Of a stretch of 64,000 nt of DNA, positions 50,691 through 59,762 are shown piece by piece. The notes below the pieces were generated by a model. That model ran no database searches. It was not told the origin of the DNA and worked only from the letters and a program-made list of their open reading frames with translations. Position 1 is the first letter of the stretch. The number at the start of each line of letters is the position of its first letter. Both the position numbers and the translations under genes were made by a program. The DNA comes from an uncultured Bacteroidota bacterium (lineage in GTDB: Bacteria > Bacteroidota > Bacteroidia > 2-12-FULL-35-15), in the NCBI GenBank assembly GCA_903926385.1, contig CAIYIS010000036.1, positions 103,184 through 167,183 of the forward strand, read 5' to 3'.

Positions 50691-52505
50691 TTATAAATTC
50701 ACCATTTTTTTCTCCTGACGTTTTCTGTCGTTTTCGTCAAGCAATATTTTACGCATACGAATCGATTTTGGAGTAAGCTCCACATATTCGTCCAGCTGAA
50801 TGTACTCCATAGCTTCTTCGAGCGAAAAATTAATTTTCGGAATAATGCGCATTTTATCGTCCGAACCCGAAGCACGCATATTCGATAGTTTTTTCTCTTT
50901 GGTAATGTTCACCACTATATCGTCCTGACGGTTGTTTTCTCCGATTATCTGTCCTGTGTAAATAGGCTCTCCTGCTTCCACAAAAAAGTAACCTCTGTCT
51001 TGCAATTTGTCGATAGAATAAGCAATGGCAGTTCCCATTTCTCCCGAAATAAGCACCCCGTTGTTACGGTGAGGTATAGGCCCTCTCCATGGTTCGAAAG
51101 CTTTGAAACGGTGTGCCATAATAGCTTCTCCGGCTGTAGCTGTAAGTACATTATTACGCAAACCAATGATACCTCGCGAAGGAATTTCGAATTCCAAATG
51201 CTGCAAATCGCCTTTCGGCTCCATCAATAGCATATCACCTTTTCGTTGACTTACGTACTCTATCACCTTACCTGCATATTCTTCGGGCACATCCACAGTC
51301 AGAATTTCTATTGGCTCGCATTTAATGCCGTCTATTTCTTTAATGATAACCTGAGGTTGTCCCACTTGCAACTCATACCCTTCGCGTCTCATGGTTTCTA
51401 TCAAAACCGATAAGTGAAGAATACCTCGCCCGAAAACTAGGTAAGAATCGGCCGAATTGGTTTCTTCTACACGCAAAGCCAGATTTTTTTCAAGCTCTTT
51501 AAACAAACGGTCTCTTAAGTGACGAGAAGTAACAAACTTTCCTTCTTTTCCAAAAAATGGAGAGTTGTTAATACAAAAAGTCATGTTCATTGTTGGCTCG
51601 TCAATAGCTATCGGAGTAAGACCTTCCGGATTTTCAAAATCAGCAATAGTATCGCCAATTTCGAACCCATCAATACCTGTAATGGCCACTATCTCTCCCG
51701 ACTGAATAGGTTCGGTAGCTTTTTGTTTTCCTAAACCTTCGAACGTAAATAATTCTTTAATTCTTGATTTAACCACCGAACCATCGCGTTTTACCAGCGA
51801 CACCGGCATGTTTTCTTTTATCGACCCTCTCAACACACGGCCCACAGCAATACGACCCACAAACGAAGAATAATCTAACGAAGTGATTTGCATTTGAAGT
51901 GTTCCTTCTACGCGTGGCGATTCAGGGAAAAATTCAACGATTGTATCTAATAAATATGTAATGTCGTTAGCCGGTGTTTTCCAATCTGCTCCCATCCATC
52001 CTTGTTTTGACGAACCGTAAACAGTTTTGAAATCCAATTGTTCCTCGGTAGCACCTAGGTTGAAAAATAAGTCGAACACCTGATCGTGTACTTCGTCCGG
52101 ACGGCAGTTTGGTTTATCCACTTTGTTTATTACCAATACTACACGTTTGCCTTGTGCCAATGCTTTTTGAGTTACAAATCGTGTTTGAGGCATCGCTCCT
52201 TCAAAAGCATCTACCAATAACACTACCCCATCGGCCATGTTTAACACTCTCTCCACTTCACCTCCAAAGTCAGCGTGGCCGGGAGTATCAATGATATTAA
52301 TCTTTGTTCCTTTGTAACGAACTGATACGTTTTTGGCAAGAATGGTAATCCCGCGTTCGCGTTCCAAATCATTGTTGTCCAATATTAATTCTCCCGACTC
52401 CTGATTTTCGCGGAATAGTTTCCCGGTATGTAATATCTTATCAACCAAAGTAGTTTTACCGTGGTCAACGTGGGCAATAATGGCAATGTTTCTAATGTTT
52501 TTCAT
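50691..52505 (-). CDS. typA: Translational GTPase TypA/BipA
   Basis: 604 residues from the ATG at 52505; the longer frame to 52604 adds 33 residues that cover the promoter and have no family support. Ribosome-associated GTPase needed in stress and low-temperature growth. G1 AHVDHGKTT (residues 10-18), G2 RERGITI, G3 [10 protein letters not shown]4 NKVD. C-terminal BipA-specific domain includes [17 protein letters not shown] and [16 protein letters not shown], here given as separate overlapping parts. Intact. Confidence 0.93.
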   Translation of the reverse strand: MKNIRNIAIIAHVDHGKTTLVDKILHTGKLFRENQESGELILDNNDLERERGITILAKNVSVRYKGTKINIIDTPGHADFGGEVERVLNMADGVVLLVDAFEGAMPQTRFVTQKALAQGKRVVLVINKVDKPNCRPDEVHDQVFDLFFNLGATEEQLDFKTVYGSSKQGWMGADWKTPANDITYLLDTIVEFFPESPRVEGTLQMQITSLDYSSFVGRIAVGRVLRGSIKENMPVSLVKRDGSVVKSRIKELFTFEGLGKQKATEPIQSGEIVAITGIDGFEIGDTIADFENPEGLTPIAIDEPTMNMTFCINNSPFFGKEGKFVTSRHLRDRLFKELEKNLALRVEETNSADSYLVFGRGILHLSVLIETMRREGYELQVGQPQVIIKEIDGIKCEPIEILTVDVPEEYAGKVIEYVSQRKGDMLLMEPKGDLQHLEFEIPSRGIIGLRNNVLTATAGEAIMAHRFKAFEPWRGPIPHRNNGVLISGEMGTAIAYSIDKLQDRGYFFVEAGEPIYTGQIIGENNRQDDIVVNITKEKKLSNMRASGSDDKMRIIPKINFSLEEAMEYIQLDEYVELTPKSIRMRKILLDENDRKRQEKKMVNL

Positions 52506-52540
52506 TCTTGTTTTTGTTCTTAACTTTAATTTTAGGGGTG

Positions 52541-52548
52541 CAAAAGTA
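52541..52548 (-). promoter_or_regulatory. -7 promoter box of typA
   Basis: TACTTTTG followed by CACC on the minus strand, about 35 bp before the typA ATG. It lies inside the longer alternative frame, arguing against that start. Confidence 0.55.
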
Positions 52549-52605
52549 CTCTTTTTATTGACATAAAGGTCGATTGATTCGCATTCAGAGGTTACCCGAT
52601 ACAAG

Positions 52606-52914
52606 TTGCCAGTAGTTTATCGGCTTTGCAAGGCTGTGAACTATAAAAGCCACCGCACTTGCACAGCAGTATGAAATAATTGTTAAAATTTAAACTTTAT
52701 ACCAATTTTCAGACAGTTTCCCATAGCCGAAACGCCAATTATATGCTTTCGCAGATGTGAGTGATTAACCGATACAAGTCTTTACACAATGGAAATTAAA
52801 TTCTGAAAACCGAATACCGTGAGTTTCTGAATTAATCTCTTTTTCTATATAAATGTATAAACACCTCTTCAAACAACCATTCTGTTTTTCATTATCCATT
52901 CCATATTAAAACCC
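52606..52914. other. Intergenic gap between typA and the thioesterase gene
   Basis: About 310 bp of AT-rich sequence with no gene, hairpin or repeat that I can support. CCGATACAAG occurs twice (52597-52606 and 52770-52779) and may be a chance duplication. Confidence 0.5.
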
Positions 52915-52922
52915 TATTTTTG
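52915..52922 (+). promoter_or_regulatory. -7 promoter box of the thioesterase gene
   Basis: TATTTTTG followed by CTCC, 31 bp before the ATG at 52954. Confidence 0.5.
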
Positions 52923-52953
52923 CTCCTCTTTTAATAATACATATCACAAAGAA

Positions 52954-53406
52954 ATGAAAAGTAAAAAACTATGGTTTGGTAATCCTACCCTTGAGGAGTT
53001 AGAAAGGATGATTCCGAATACTCTTTCACAATCATTAAATATTAAAGTTACAGAAATAGGAGATGACTACCTGAAAGGCACAATGACTGTAGATGCCCGA
53101 ACCAAACAACCTTTTGGGTTGCTACATGGTGGAGCTTCTGTGTCATTGGCCGAAGAGTTGGGGAGCCTTGCTTCGTTTTTGACTATCGACTCAAATGTGT
53201 TTACTGTGCTCGGACTGGAAATTAACGCAAATCATATCAAAGCAGTGAGAGGAGGAAGTGTAACCGGAATTTGCAAACCCATTCATGTGAAAGGGGTAAA
53301 TCATATTTGGGAAATAAAAATATATAATGATGCCGGAGATTTGACTTGTATAAGCCGCTTTACCTGTGTTATATTTTCTAAGGCTAAATTTCTGTCAATG
53401 CTGTAA
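52954..53406 (+). CDS. Hotdog-fold thioesterase (PaaI/MenI type)
   Basis: 150 residues. The hotdog active-site stretch PFGLLHGGASVSLAEELGS is at about residues 50-68, with the Glu of AEELGS as likely catalytic residue, followed by GLEINANHIKAVRGGSVTG. This matches the branch with 1,4-dihydroxy-2-naphthoyl-CoA thioesterase (MenI) and PaaI. It hydrolyses an acyl-CoA thioester in the cytoplasm. Menaquinone synthesis is a plausible pathway for this phylum, but no men genes are nearby. Confidence 0.85.
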   Translation: MKSKKLWFGNPTLEELERMIPNTLSQSLNIKVTEIGDDYLKGTMTVDARTKQPFGLLHGGASVSLAEELGSLASFLTIDSNVFTVLGLEINANHIKAVRGGSVTGICKPIHVKGVNHIWEIKIYNDAGDLTCISRFTCVIFSKAKFLSML

Positions 53407-53442
53407 GCGTTGTAGAGCTTAATTACCCACTTTCTTGTTTTG

Positions 53443-53862
53443 TTATTTCAACGAATACGAAACAATAAAATAAAGCAGCAAAATAGCAATGCCTATGCTT
53501 AAGATAAACTGATAACCTTCTGTCTTATCAAATTTTTCTTCTTTCTGATTATTCTCTTTAGAGGTAGATGATGCGGAATTGTAATAATCGTGGTCGGTGT
53601 GTTTTTTGTTTCTTACCTCTGGCGACACAGCGTAATAAGTAGAACTGAACTCAAAACTCTTGTCGTATTTTCTGCGCTTGCCCGAATCGGACAAAATACT
53701 ATACGCCTGCTGAATTTCTTTGAAGACATCTTCAGCAGCTTTGTTTCCTATGTTTTTGTCAGGATGATACTTCTTTGCTAATGTTCGGAATGCTGATTTT
53801 ATTTCAGCACCACTCGCTTTGTTATGAACACCAAGCAACATATAATAATTTTTATGCGGCAT
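53443..53862 (-). CDS. J-domain protein with C-terminal membrane anchor
   Basis: 139 residues. N-terminal J domain (about 4-70) with [20 protein letters not shown] and the invariant HPD in KKYHPDKN, so it should stimulate a DnaK ATPase. No Gly/Phe, zinc or CTD region, so it is not DnaJ itself. After a charged linker (about 80-110) comes one hydrophobic helix near the C terminus ([20 protein letters not shown]), suggesting a tail-anchored protein with its J domain in the cytoplasm. It lies downstream of the DUF5777 gene but behind a hairpin terminator. Confidence 0.85.
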   Translation of the reverse strand: MPHKNYYMLLGVHNKASGAEIKSAFRTLAKKYHPDKNIGNKAAEDVFKEIQQAYSILSDSGKRRKYDKSFEFSSTYYAVSPEVRNKKHTDHDYYNSASSTSKENNQKEEKFDKTEGYQFILSIGIAILLLYFIVSYSLK

Positions 53863-53885
53863 AGTATTTTACCTTAATCAAAAGG

Positions 53886-53919
53886 CATAAAAAGAAAGCT
53901 TTTAAGCTTTCTTTTTATG
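53886..53919. terminator. Perfect 16-bp palindromic terminator at the DUF5777 3' end
   Basis: CATAAAAAGAAAGCTT (53886-53901) and AAGCTTTCTTTTTATG (53904-53919) pair perfectly around TT. The stem includes the last codons (Lys-Lys-Lys-Ala) and stop of the DUF5777 gene. Confidence 0.75.
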
Positions 53920-54876
53920 AGTTAAGTTGAATACCCTTGAAATGTTGAAACCGAATTTGAATCCGCCTTTCAACCAATTATCGGTAGTGTTAGGTAAAAA
54001 GTTGTTTTCAATTATTCCGGACGAATTGCTGAAGTTTAAGTGGAATACGTGTCCTCCTGTTTCCAACTCTATTCCTACTGCCAAAGGCATATAGTAAGGT
54101 GTAGCTGGATTATTGGTACGGTAATTAGACAAGGTGTAAAAGTAATCGCAGATAAATGCAATACGTTTAGTGAATTTAAAACGGAAACCACCTCCAAAAG
54201 AAATCAAATCGTTTGTTTCTACCGCATCGTTATTAGCATTAAAGTTAGCAAGGATAAAATTGCGGTGCTGATAGGTAGGCAATATCTCAATAGAAAGTCG
54301 TTCTCCAAACTTGCGGGCAAGTATTAACTGAGTGCAATATGCAACACGGTGCATATCGTTTTGTTTAAAAGAACTGGTTGCATCAGGTTCAGCCATTCCG
54401 TTATAAAACACAGAAGCGGCCTGAGGGTTGTAACTTGCATCGCAATACAAAGCCAACGAGAATGGAATATGGTTATCCATCGTTTGTGTCATGATACGAT
54501 ATTTCAGGAATCCATCCACCAATTCGTTTTGTTTACTACGGCCAATACCTAAAGTGATATTATTCGTAATACCAAAATCGAAATCGAAACGAATATCCGA
54601 AATGTTATCTAAACCATACAGTGTATGTCCGCCACCATTACTAGCTACTCCAATGTTTCCGAATCGGTGAGAAATACCAAACGAAAAAGTTTTTGCTTTA
54701 ACTGTTTCAGTGGTTTGAGCGTTGATGATACGATTTTCTTTAAACGTAGTAACCACATGCTCATGAGTTTTTTTTGCGCCAGGTTCGTCAAGCAGGCTTA
54801 ACATATCATCTTGAGCAAATACATTTATGCCTAATGAAAGTGATGTAACAAGGACAATAATTTTTTTGGAAATCAT
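53902..54876 (-). CDS. DUF5777 family outer-membrane beta-barrel-like protein
   Basis: 324 residues with a signal peptide (about 1-21, ending NVFAQ). N-terminal motif MLSLLDEPGA, then FKENRIINAQTTETV and FSFGISHRFGNIG, with amphipathic beta-strands throughout (IRFDFDFGITNNITLGIG). These match DUF5777. Family members are usually encoded next to a c-type cytochrome and a YceI protein, as here. A barrel in the outer membrane is likely; its cargo is unknown. It is the last gene of the three-gene operon. Confidence 0.82.
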   Translation of the reverse strand: MISKKIIVLVTSLSLGINVFAQDDMLSLLDEPGAKKTHEHVVTTFKENRIINAQTTETVKAKTFSFGISHRFGNIGVASNGGGHTLYGLDNISDIRFDFDFGITNNITLGIGRSKQNELVDGFLKYRIMTQTMDNHIPFSLALYCDASYNPQAASVFYNGMAEPDATSSFKQNDMHRVAYCTQLILARKFGERLSIEILPTYQHRNFILANFNANNDAVETNDLISFGGGFRFKFTKRIAFICDYFYTLSNYRTNNPATPYYMPLAVGIELETGGHVFHLNFSNSSGIIENNFLPNTTDNWLKGGFKFGFNISRVFNLTHKKKA

Positions 54877-54888
54877 AATATATAATAA

Positions 54889-55437
54889 TTAATTCTTTTT
54901 ATATGGTTCTAAGGTTGCGTCTATTTTTGTTTCCATGTCTTCTGCTATGGTAGTAACATAAAGACTTGGAACTTTTATATCATAATCTGCAATATGCATC
55001 ATAAATTTGGCAGAAATGATAACCTCTTTTCCTTTTACCGTGATGGTTCCGGGAATTGTTTTTTCTTTTTCCACACCGTGTAATTTTAATTTACCGGTAA
55101 CAGTAACTTTGGTTACACCGTCTTTAGTATAATCTACTTCTTCGTTTATTTTTCCTTTAAATTCGCATGTAGGAAACTTTTCGCTTTCTACATAATTCTC
55201 GTTAAAGTGCTCTTGCATAAGTGGGCTGTCAAATATAAATTGAGTAAGTACAATACGCATTTGTATATCTCCTGTCATTGTATTTAACAATGGTTTTGTA
55301 ATCTTGTTTACTCCATAAATATCCTCCATTGAGGTTTTAGAGAAGAAACTTATTTGGCATTCTTTAGCCATGTAAATTTGTGCAAATACTGAGGAACAGA
55401 ACACTGTGCCTATAGTTAACATGATAATCTTTTTCAT
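54889..55437 (-). CDS. YceI family protein
   Basis: 182 residues with a signal peptide (1-19). The lipocalin-like YceI domain shows ECQISFFSKTSMEDIYGVN, then FPTCEFKGKINEEVDYTKDG and VTGKLKLHGVEKEKTIPGTI. YceI proteins bind isoprenoid or other amphiphilic ligands in the periplasm. Lies between the cytochrome c and DUF5777 genes, 12 bp before the latter. Confidence 0.87.
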   Translation of the reverse strand: MKKIIMLTIGTVFCSSVFAQIYMAKECQISFFSKTSMEDIYGVNKITKPLLNTMTGDIQMRIVLTQFIFDSPLMQEHFNENYVESEKFPTCEFKGKINEEVDYTKDGVTKVTVTGKLKLHGVEKEKTIPGTITVKGKEVIISAKFMMHIADYDIKVPSLYVTTIAEDMETKIDATLEPYKKN

Positions 55438-55484
55438 AATTTTATTTTTTTATTTTAATGTGGCAACAACTATGCCGATAGAAT

Positions 55485-55823
55485 TTAGTTAGGTAAAGCG
55501 CCTTGTTTTACCCAAGTTTTAATTAGTCCGATATCGCCACTTGAGAGAGGACCTGACTGAGGCATTATAGCTCCTTGTCCGGTTATTCTTAAAACTACAT
55601 TTGTGGTATCTGCTTGTAAAGTAGTGAAGTTAGTTAAATCGCTTTGAGGGCCTGCAGAACCATGACACGAAGCACAATTATTAAATATAATTGGTTTTAT
55701 TGTCCAGTTGTAATGAACTGTTGTGTCTGATAAAACTATTGGTTTAGGCAAATCGCCTTTATCAGAAAGACATGAAGTAAATAACGAAGCCACAACAGAA
55801 ATAAGTAAAAGTGTTTTTTTCAT
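55485..55823 (-). CDS. Small c-type cytochrome-like lipoprotein
   Basis: 112 residues, lipobox FTSC (Cys at about residue 18). One heme-binding CASCH motif is at about residues 50-54, preceded by WTIKPIIFNN. A candidate distal Met lies in AIMPQSGPLSSGD. It is probably a periplasmic, membrane-anchored electron carrier. First gene of the cytochrome/YceI/DUF5777 operon. A Crp/Fnr-like palindrome lies upstream at a position suited to activation. Confidence 0.83.
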   Translation of the reverse strand: MKKTLLLISVVASLFTSCLSDKGDLPKPIVLSDTTVHYNWTIKPIIFNNCASCHGSAGPQSDLTNFTTLQADTTNVVLRITGQGAIMPQSGPLSSGDIGLIKTWVKQGALPN

Positions 55824-55856
55824 TGTAAAATTGATGTGTAATTAATTTTCAGAGCG

Positions 55857-55864
55857 CGAAAGTA
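55857..55864 (-). promoter_or_regulatory. -7 promoter box of the cytochrome/YceI operon
   Basis: TACTTTCG on the minus strand, about 33 bp before the ATG. There is no good -33 TTTG, which is consistent with dependence on an activator bound upstream. Confidence 0.45.
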
Positions 55865-55886
55865 GTTTTTTTTGAAGTCCTCGGTA

Positions 55887-55900
55887 GTGATATAAATCAC
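55887..55900 (-). promoter_or_regulatory. Crp/Fnr-family operator-like palindrome
   Basis: GTGATATAAATCAC is a GTGAT-N4-ATCAC inverted repeat with perfect half-sites. Its centre is about 33 bp upstream of the -7 box centre, or about 40 bp from the expected start of transcription, close to the -41.5 position used by Crp/Fnr-type activators. FNR (TTGAT-N4-ATCAA) and HcpR-type sites have related half-sites. Binding is inferred only. Confidence 0.5.
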
Positions 55901-55927
55901 ATAAATGACAATATCGATAGAAATAAA

Positions 55928-56356
55928 TTATTTAGAGCCGAAATCTTTTTTCTGTGAAAGCTTTCCTTGTTCATCCCAATAAGACCATTGGCCTGATTCA
56001 ACATCATTGGTGTAAAATCCATCATATCTCATTTGCGAATTTTCAAACCAAGTTGTTGTTTTTCCGTTTTTTTTTCCTTCCGAAAATGTGGTCTCGCTCC
56101 ATTTTACACCACTTTCGTAATAGCTTTTCCATAATCCTTCTCGTTTTCCGTTTTTCATCATGCCCTGAAATTTAACTTTCCCGCTTTTATAGAAAGTTAT
56201 ACTTTCTCCATCAGTAACTATGGAATCTTTTTTCTCTGTTACTGCTTGTGTTTTTACCGAATCTTTAGACGCATTTGTTTTTTCGTTATTCTTGGAAGTA
56301 TTCTTGCAAGCCATAAAACTCAGCATTGCTATACTTATAATATAAATTGACTTCAT
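55928..56356 (-). CDS. MORN-2/YwqK-type repeat lipoprotein
   Basis: 142 residues, lipobox FMAC (Cys at about 17). A Lys/Thr-rich linker (about 18-45) leads to three MORN-2/YwqK-like repeats: ITFYKSGKVKFQGMMKNGKR, EGLWKSYYESGVKWSETTFS and MRYDGFYTNDVESGQWSYW. Similar in type to the protein at 36534-37295 but shorter and lipid-anchored. Located just upstream of the cytochrome operon's operator; spacing suggests a separate transcript. Function unknown. Confidence 0.76.
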   Translation of the reverse strand: MKSIYIISIAMLSFMACKNTSKNNEKTNASKDSVKTQAVTEKKDSIVTDGESITFYKSGKVKFQGMMKNGKREGLWKSYYESGVKWSETTFSEGKKNGKTTTWFENSQMRYDGFYTNDVESGQWSYWDEQGKLSQKKDFGSK

Positions 56357-56365
56357 TTTGATAGA

Positions 56366-57337
56366 TTAATTTTTTCGTTCTGTGGTATAACGCACCAATC
56401 CTATTAAGGATTCTCTGGCTTCCGATTCGGGAAAGCCTGACAGGATGTCGAGTGCTTTGTTTTTGTACTCATTCATTTTATCAACGGCATATTGTATCCC
56501 TCCGCTTTTGATTACAAACTCTATCACTTCGGCTACTTTTTTCGGATTGTTATTGTTGTTTTTTACAATATAAATAATTCTTTTTTTATCCGAATACGAG
56601 GCGTTGTTTAATGCATAAATAAGTGGCAAAGTCATTTTCTTTTCTTTGATATCAATGCCTGTTGGTTTGCCAATATTAGAGCCATCGCCATAATCAAACA
56701 AATCGTCTTTTATTTGAAATGCCATTCCGGTGGCTTCTCCAAAAGCTCTCATCTTTTCAATCACATCCTGGTCGGGGCTAACAGATGCTGCACCGCAGGC
56801 ACAACACGAAGCCACTAAGGATGCTGTTTTTTTACGAATAATGTCGTAATAAATGTTTTCGTCAATATCCAGTTTGCGGGCTTTTTCTATTTGCAGCAAT
56901 TCTCCTTCGCTCATTTCTCTAACAGCTGTAGAAACTATTCCGAGCAGATGATAATCTTTGTTATCTATCGAAAGTAACAAGCCTCTTGATAAAAGAAAAT
57001 CGCCAACAAGAACAGCAATTTTGTTTTTCCAAAGGGCATTTACCGAAAAAAATCCTCTTCGCTCATTACTGTCGTCTACCACATCATCGTGTACCAGAGT
57101 GGCGGTATGTAATAGTTCTATTAATGATGCTGCACGAAAAGTAGAATCGTTCATTTGTCCGCAAACCTTGGCCGAAAGAAACACAAACATGGGGCGCATT
57201 TGCTTTCCCTTTCGTTTAAGTATGTATTGTGTTATCTTATCCAGCAGTGGCACGGTGCTTTTCATTGACGATTTGAACGTGTGTTCAAATTGTGCCATTT
57301 CCTGCTCTATCGGGGCTTTTATTTCTTTTACTGTCAT
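56366..57337 (-). CDS. Polyprenyl (octaprenyl-type) diphosphate synthase
   Basis: 323 residues. Two Asp-rich motifs: the first, DDVVDDSNERRG (about residues 79-90), with the His-Asp-Asp in LVHDDVVDD; the second, FQIKDDLFDYGD (about 210-221). GKQMRPMFVFLSAK (about 44-57) is the substrate-binding Lys/Arg region. It extends allylic diphosphate with IPP, most likely for the menaquinone side chain or a similar chain. Small residues before the first DDxxD suit long products; exact chain length is uncertain. It lies 9 bp upstream of the MORN-2 lipoprotein gene. Confidence 0.88.
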   Translation of the reverse strand: MTVKEIKAPIEQEMAQFEHTFKSSMKSTVPLLDKITQYILKRKGKQMRPMFVFLSAKVCGQMNDSTFRAASLIELLHTATLVHDDVVDDSNERRGFFSVNALWKNKIAVLVGDFLLSRGLLLSIDNKDYHLLGIVSTAVREMSEGELLQIEKARKLDIDENIYYDIIRKKTASLVASCCACGAASVSPDQDVIEKMRAFGEATGMAFQIKDDLFDYGDGSNIGKPTGIDIKEKKMTLPLIYALNNASYSDKKRIIYIVKNNNNNPKKVAEVIEFVIKSGGIQYAVDKMNEYKNKALDILSGFPESEARESLIGLVRYTTERKN

Positions 57338-57438
57338 AAATTATTTTTTACTTCCGCATCTTTTACTGAATCATTTTTTTCTGAATGGTTACAGTTTTTC
57401 ATTGTATTGTTGCGGTACGCATCAAATGGTTTATTTTT

Positions 57439-58497
57439 TTAATCTGCTTTTTTACTACTGTTTTTATTTTTATTGGCCAGCTGTCCGCAAGCCGCATCTA
57501 TATCTTTTCCTCGGCTTCTGCGAATGTTGACAATAATATTTTTACTCTCCAGATACTTGGCAAACGCATCCAGTCGTTCGGGAGTAGTTTGTTTAAACTC
57601 GCCTGCTTCTATCGGATTGTATTCAATAATATTTACTTTGCACGGAATGTGTTTACAAAACCTGGCCAAATCTCTTGCATCATCCATACTATCGTTGAAA
57701 TCTTTGAAAACAATGTATTCATACGTTACCCGTGTTTCGGTTTTGTTATAAAAATACTTCAATGCCTCGGCCAATGCTTCCAAACTGTTGCTCTCGTTTA
57801 TTGGCATGATATAATTTCGCTTGGTATCATTGGCAGCATGAAGCGACAAAGCTAAATTAAATTTCACTTCGTCATCACCTAATTTTTTAATCATCTTGGC
57901 TACACCTGCCGTGCTCACAGTTATGCGCTGAGGCGACATGTTAAGCCCTTCGGGTGATGTAATTTTTTGTACCGACTCCATCATGTTGGCATAATTCAAC
58001 AAAGGTTCGCCCATGCCCATATACACAATGTTGGTAAGAGGAGTATTATAGCGCGTTTCGGCCTGATTTTTTATCATCACCACCTGGTCGTATATTTCAT
58101 CTGCATTCAAATTGCGCAAACGTTCGAGGCGGCCCGTGGCGCAAAACTTACAAGTAAGGCTGCAGCCCACCTGCGATGAAATACAGGCAGTCATTCGTGT
58201 GGTACTCGGTATGAGCACACCTTCCACTATATTGCCATCGTATAATTTAAAAGCATTCTTTATTGTTTTGTCATTGCTCACCTGCATTTCATCCAGCTTT
58301 ACAGCATTAATTACAAAATGAGTGTTCAGCAATTCTCTTACCTGCTTGCTCAGGTTAGTCATTTCGTCAAAAGTTACAGCCGATTTTTTCCACAGCCATT
58401 CATACACCTGTTTGGCGCGAAAGGCCTGGTCTCCATTTTCAACAAAAACAGTTTTTAGTTCTTCCAGCGATAACGAACGAATGTCTTTTTTGCTCAC
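57439..58497 (-). CDS. rlmN: 23S rRNA (adenine2503-C2)-methyltransferase
   Basis: 352 residues, a radical-SAM enzyme that methylates C2 of A2503 in 23S rRNA and of A37 in some tRNAs. The radical-SAM cysteines are in GCSLTCKFCATGRLERL (about residues 110-126). Further motifs: NIVYMGMGEPLLNY (about 157-170) and LALSLHAAND. The methylated Cys is in DIDAACGQLA near the C terminus. The tail is Lys/Asn-rich. Intact and typical in length. Confidence 0.93.
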   Translation of the reverse strand: MSKKDIRSLSLEELKTVFVENGDQAFRAKQVYEWLWKKSAVTFDEMTNLSKQVRELLNTHFVINAVKLDEMQVSNDKTIKNAFKLYDGNIVEGVLIPSTTRMTACISSQVGCSLTCKFCATGRLERLRNLNADEIYDQVVMIKNQAETRYNTPLTNIVYMGMGEPLLNYANMMESVQKITSPEGLNMSPQRITVSTAGVAKMIKKLGDDEVKFNLALSLHAANDTKRNYIMPINESNSLEALAEALKYFYNKTETRVTYEYIVFKDFNDSMDDARDLARFCKHIPCKVNIIEYNPIEAGEFKQTTPERLDAFAKYLESKNIIVNIRRSRGKDIDAACGQLANKNKNSSKKAD

Positions 58498-58834
58498 AGT
58501 TATTTATTGACGATTGAATTTGTTATATGTTTTACGGTGCAAAACTAATAATATATTATGAGGAATGAAGCAGAATGTAGGTTTTGGCTATTGGCTATGC
58601 TTTATCCATCAAATGCTATTTAAAAAAAGAAACTTTGTAAAAATTGCTCATTCATCAGAACTGGATAAAAGGTTGCTATTTCACCATATATTCAATCAAA
58701 AGTCGGGTATAATCCATAAGTTTTATCTTAAATATGATTTTTATATTTCACATTTCAGAAAAAAAATGTAAAATTGCACCGGTTTTCAGAAACTAATCAA
58801 ACCAAACCAAAAACTGAAAGCCAACAACCCAATC
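58498..58834. other. Gap between rlmN and ctaB
   Basis: About 340 bp with no credible gene; a 68-codon frame at 58565-58771 looks spurious (no family likeness, unusual residue mix). TAAAATTG followed by CACC at 58769-58776 could be a weak -7 box for ctaB. Confidence 0.5.
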
Positions 58835-59737
58835 TTGCAGACACAAGAGTTAAGTTCTTCTGAAAAACAGTTTGCTGCTACCAGCAAATGGAGCGATTAT
58901 GCCCAGTTCATAAAACTGCGTCTGGCATCGCTTGTCGTATTATCAGCCGCTATTGGTTTTGTTATCGGTTCTCATCAGGTTAATTGGGGCAAAATGCTTA
59001 TGCTTGTTATTGGCGGATTTCTGGTAACAGGTGCTTCCAATGGTTTTAATCAGATTATCGAACGTAATCTGGATAAATTAATGATTCGTACACAAAACCG
59101 CCCTTTGCCTCAGGAACGAATGGGAGTGAACGAGTCTTTTATACTAGCTTCGCTTATGGGTATTTCGGGTGTGGCTGTTCTCTGGTTATTTATGAATCCA
59201 CTGAGCGGTATTTTAGGTTTGCTTGCGCTTATATTATATACCAGTGTGTACACTCCACTTAAACGGGTTACTCCTTTTGCAGTATTTGTAGGTGCTCTTC
59301 CGGGTGCCATACCTCCTATGCTGGGCCATGTGGCATCCACTTCAGGTTTCGGAGAAATTCAGTTTCAGGCCTGGATATTATTTGTCATTCAATTTATGTG
59401 GCAGTTTCCTCACTTCTGGGCTATAGCCTGGGTAAGTGACGAAGATTACAAAAGAGCAGGTTTCAGAATGTTGCCGTCATTAGGCGGACGCGACAAAAGC
59501 AGCGCCTTTCAGGTACTTGTTTACACCTTATTCTTATTGCCGGTGAGTTTGCTTCCGGTGTTGTTCAGTATGTCGGGCTCTATATCGGCCATCGTTATTT
59601 TAATTTGCGGTTTGTTTTTCAGTTTTCAGGCACATACCTTATATAAAGAGTGTACCGTAGAAGCCGCCCGCAAATTAATGTTTGGTTCGTTTATTTATTT
59701 GCCTGTGGTGCAAATTGCCATAATGATTGGGTATTAG
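58835..59737 (+). CDS. ctaB: Protoheme IX farnesyltransferase (heme O synthase)
   Basis: 300 residues, about nine membrane helices. UbiA-type prenyltransferase: first Asp-rich motif NGFNQIIERNLDKLMIRTQN (about 71-90), PLPQERMG, then TPFAVFVGALPGAIPPMLGH and the second motif region AIAWVSDEDYKRAG. It adds a farnesyl group to heme B, giving heme O, for the oxidase encoded next. Start is a TTG because the gene has no suitable ATG; if initiation is elsewhere the protein would be shorter. It begins the oxidase gene set. Confidence 0.92.
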   Translation: MQTQELSSSEKQFAATSKWSDYAQFIKLRLASLVVLSAAIGFVIGSHQVNWGKMLMLVIGGFLVTGASNGFNQIIERNLDKLMIRTQNRPLPQERMGVNESFILASLMGISGVAVLWLFMNPLSGILGLLALILYTSVYTPLKRVTPFAVFVGALPGAIPPMLGHVASTSGFGEIQFQAWILFVIQFMWQFPHFWAIAWVSDEDYKRAGFRMLPSLGGRDKSSAFQVLVYTLFLLPVSLLPVLFSMSGSISAIVILICGLFFSFQAHTLYKECTVEAARKLMFGSFIYLPVVQIAIMIGY

Positions 59738-59762
59738 AGAAATTATAAATTTTGAATTATAA

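Noticed and set aside
52606..52914. tRNA or other structured RNA between typA and the thioesterase gene
   Set aside because: No cloverleaf-like arms, no TTCGA-type T-loop and no CCA end were found.
58565..58771. 68-codon frame upstream of ctaB
   Set aside because: No promoter, no family likeness, unusual composition; lies in AT-rich intergenic sequence.
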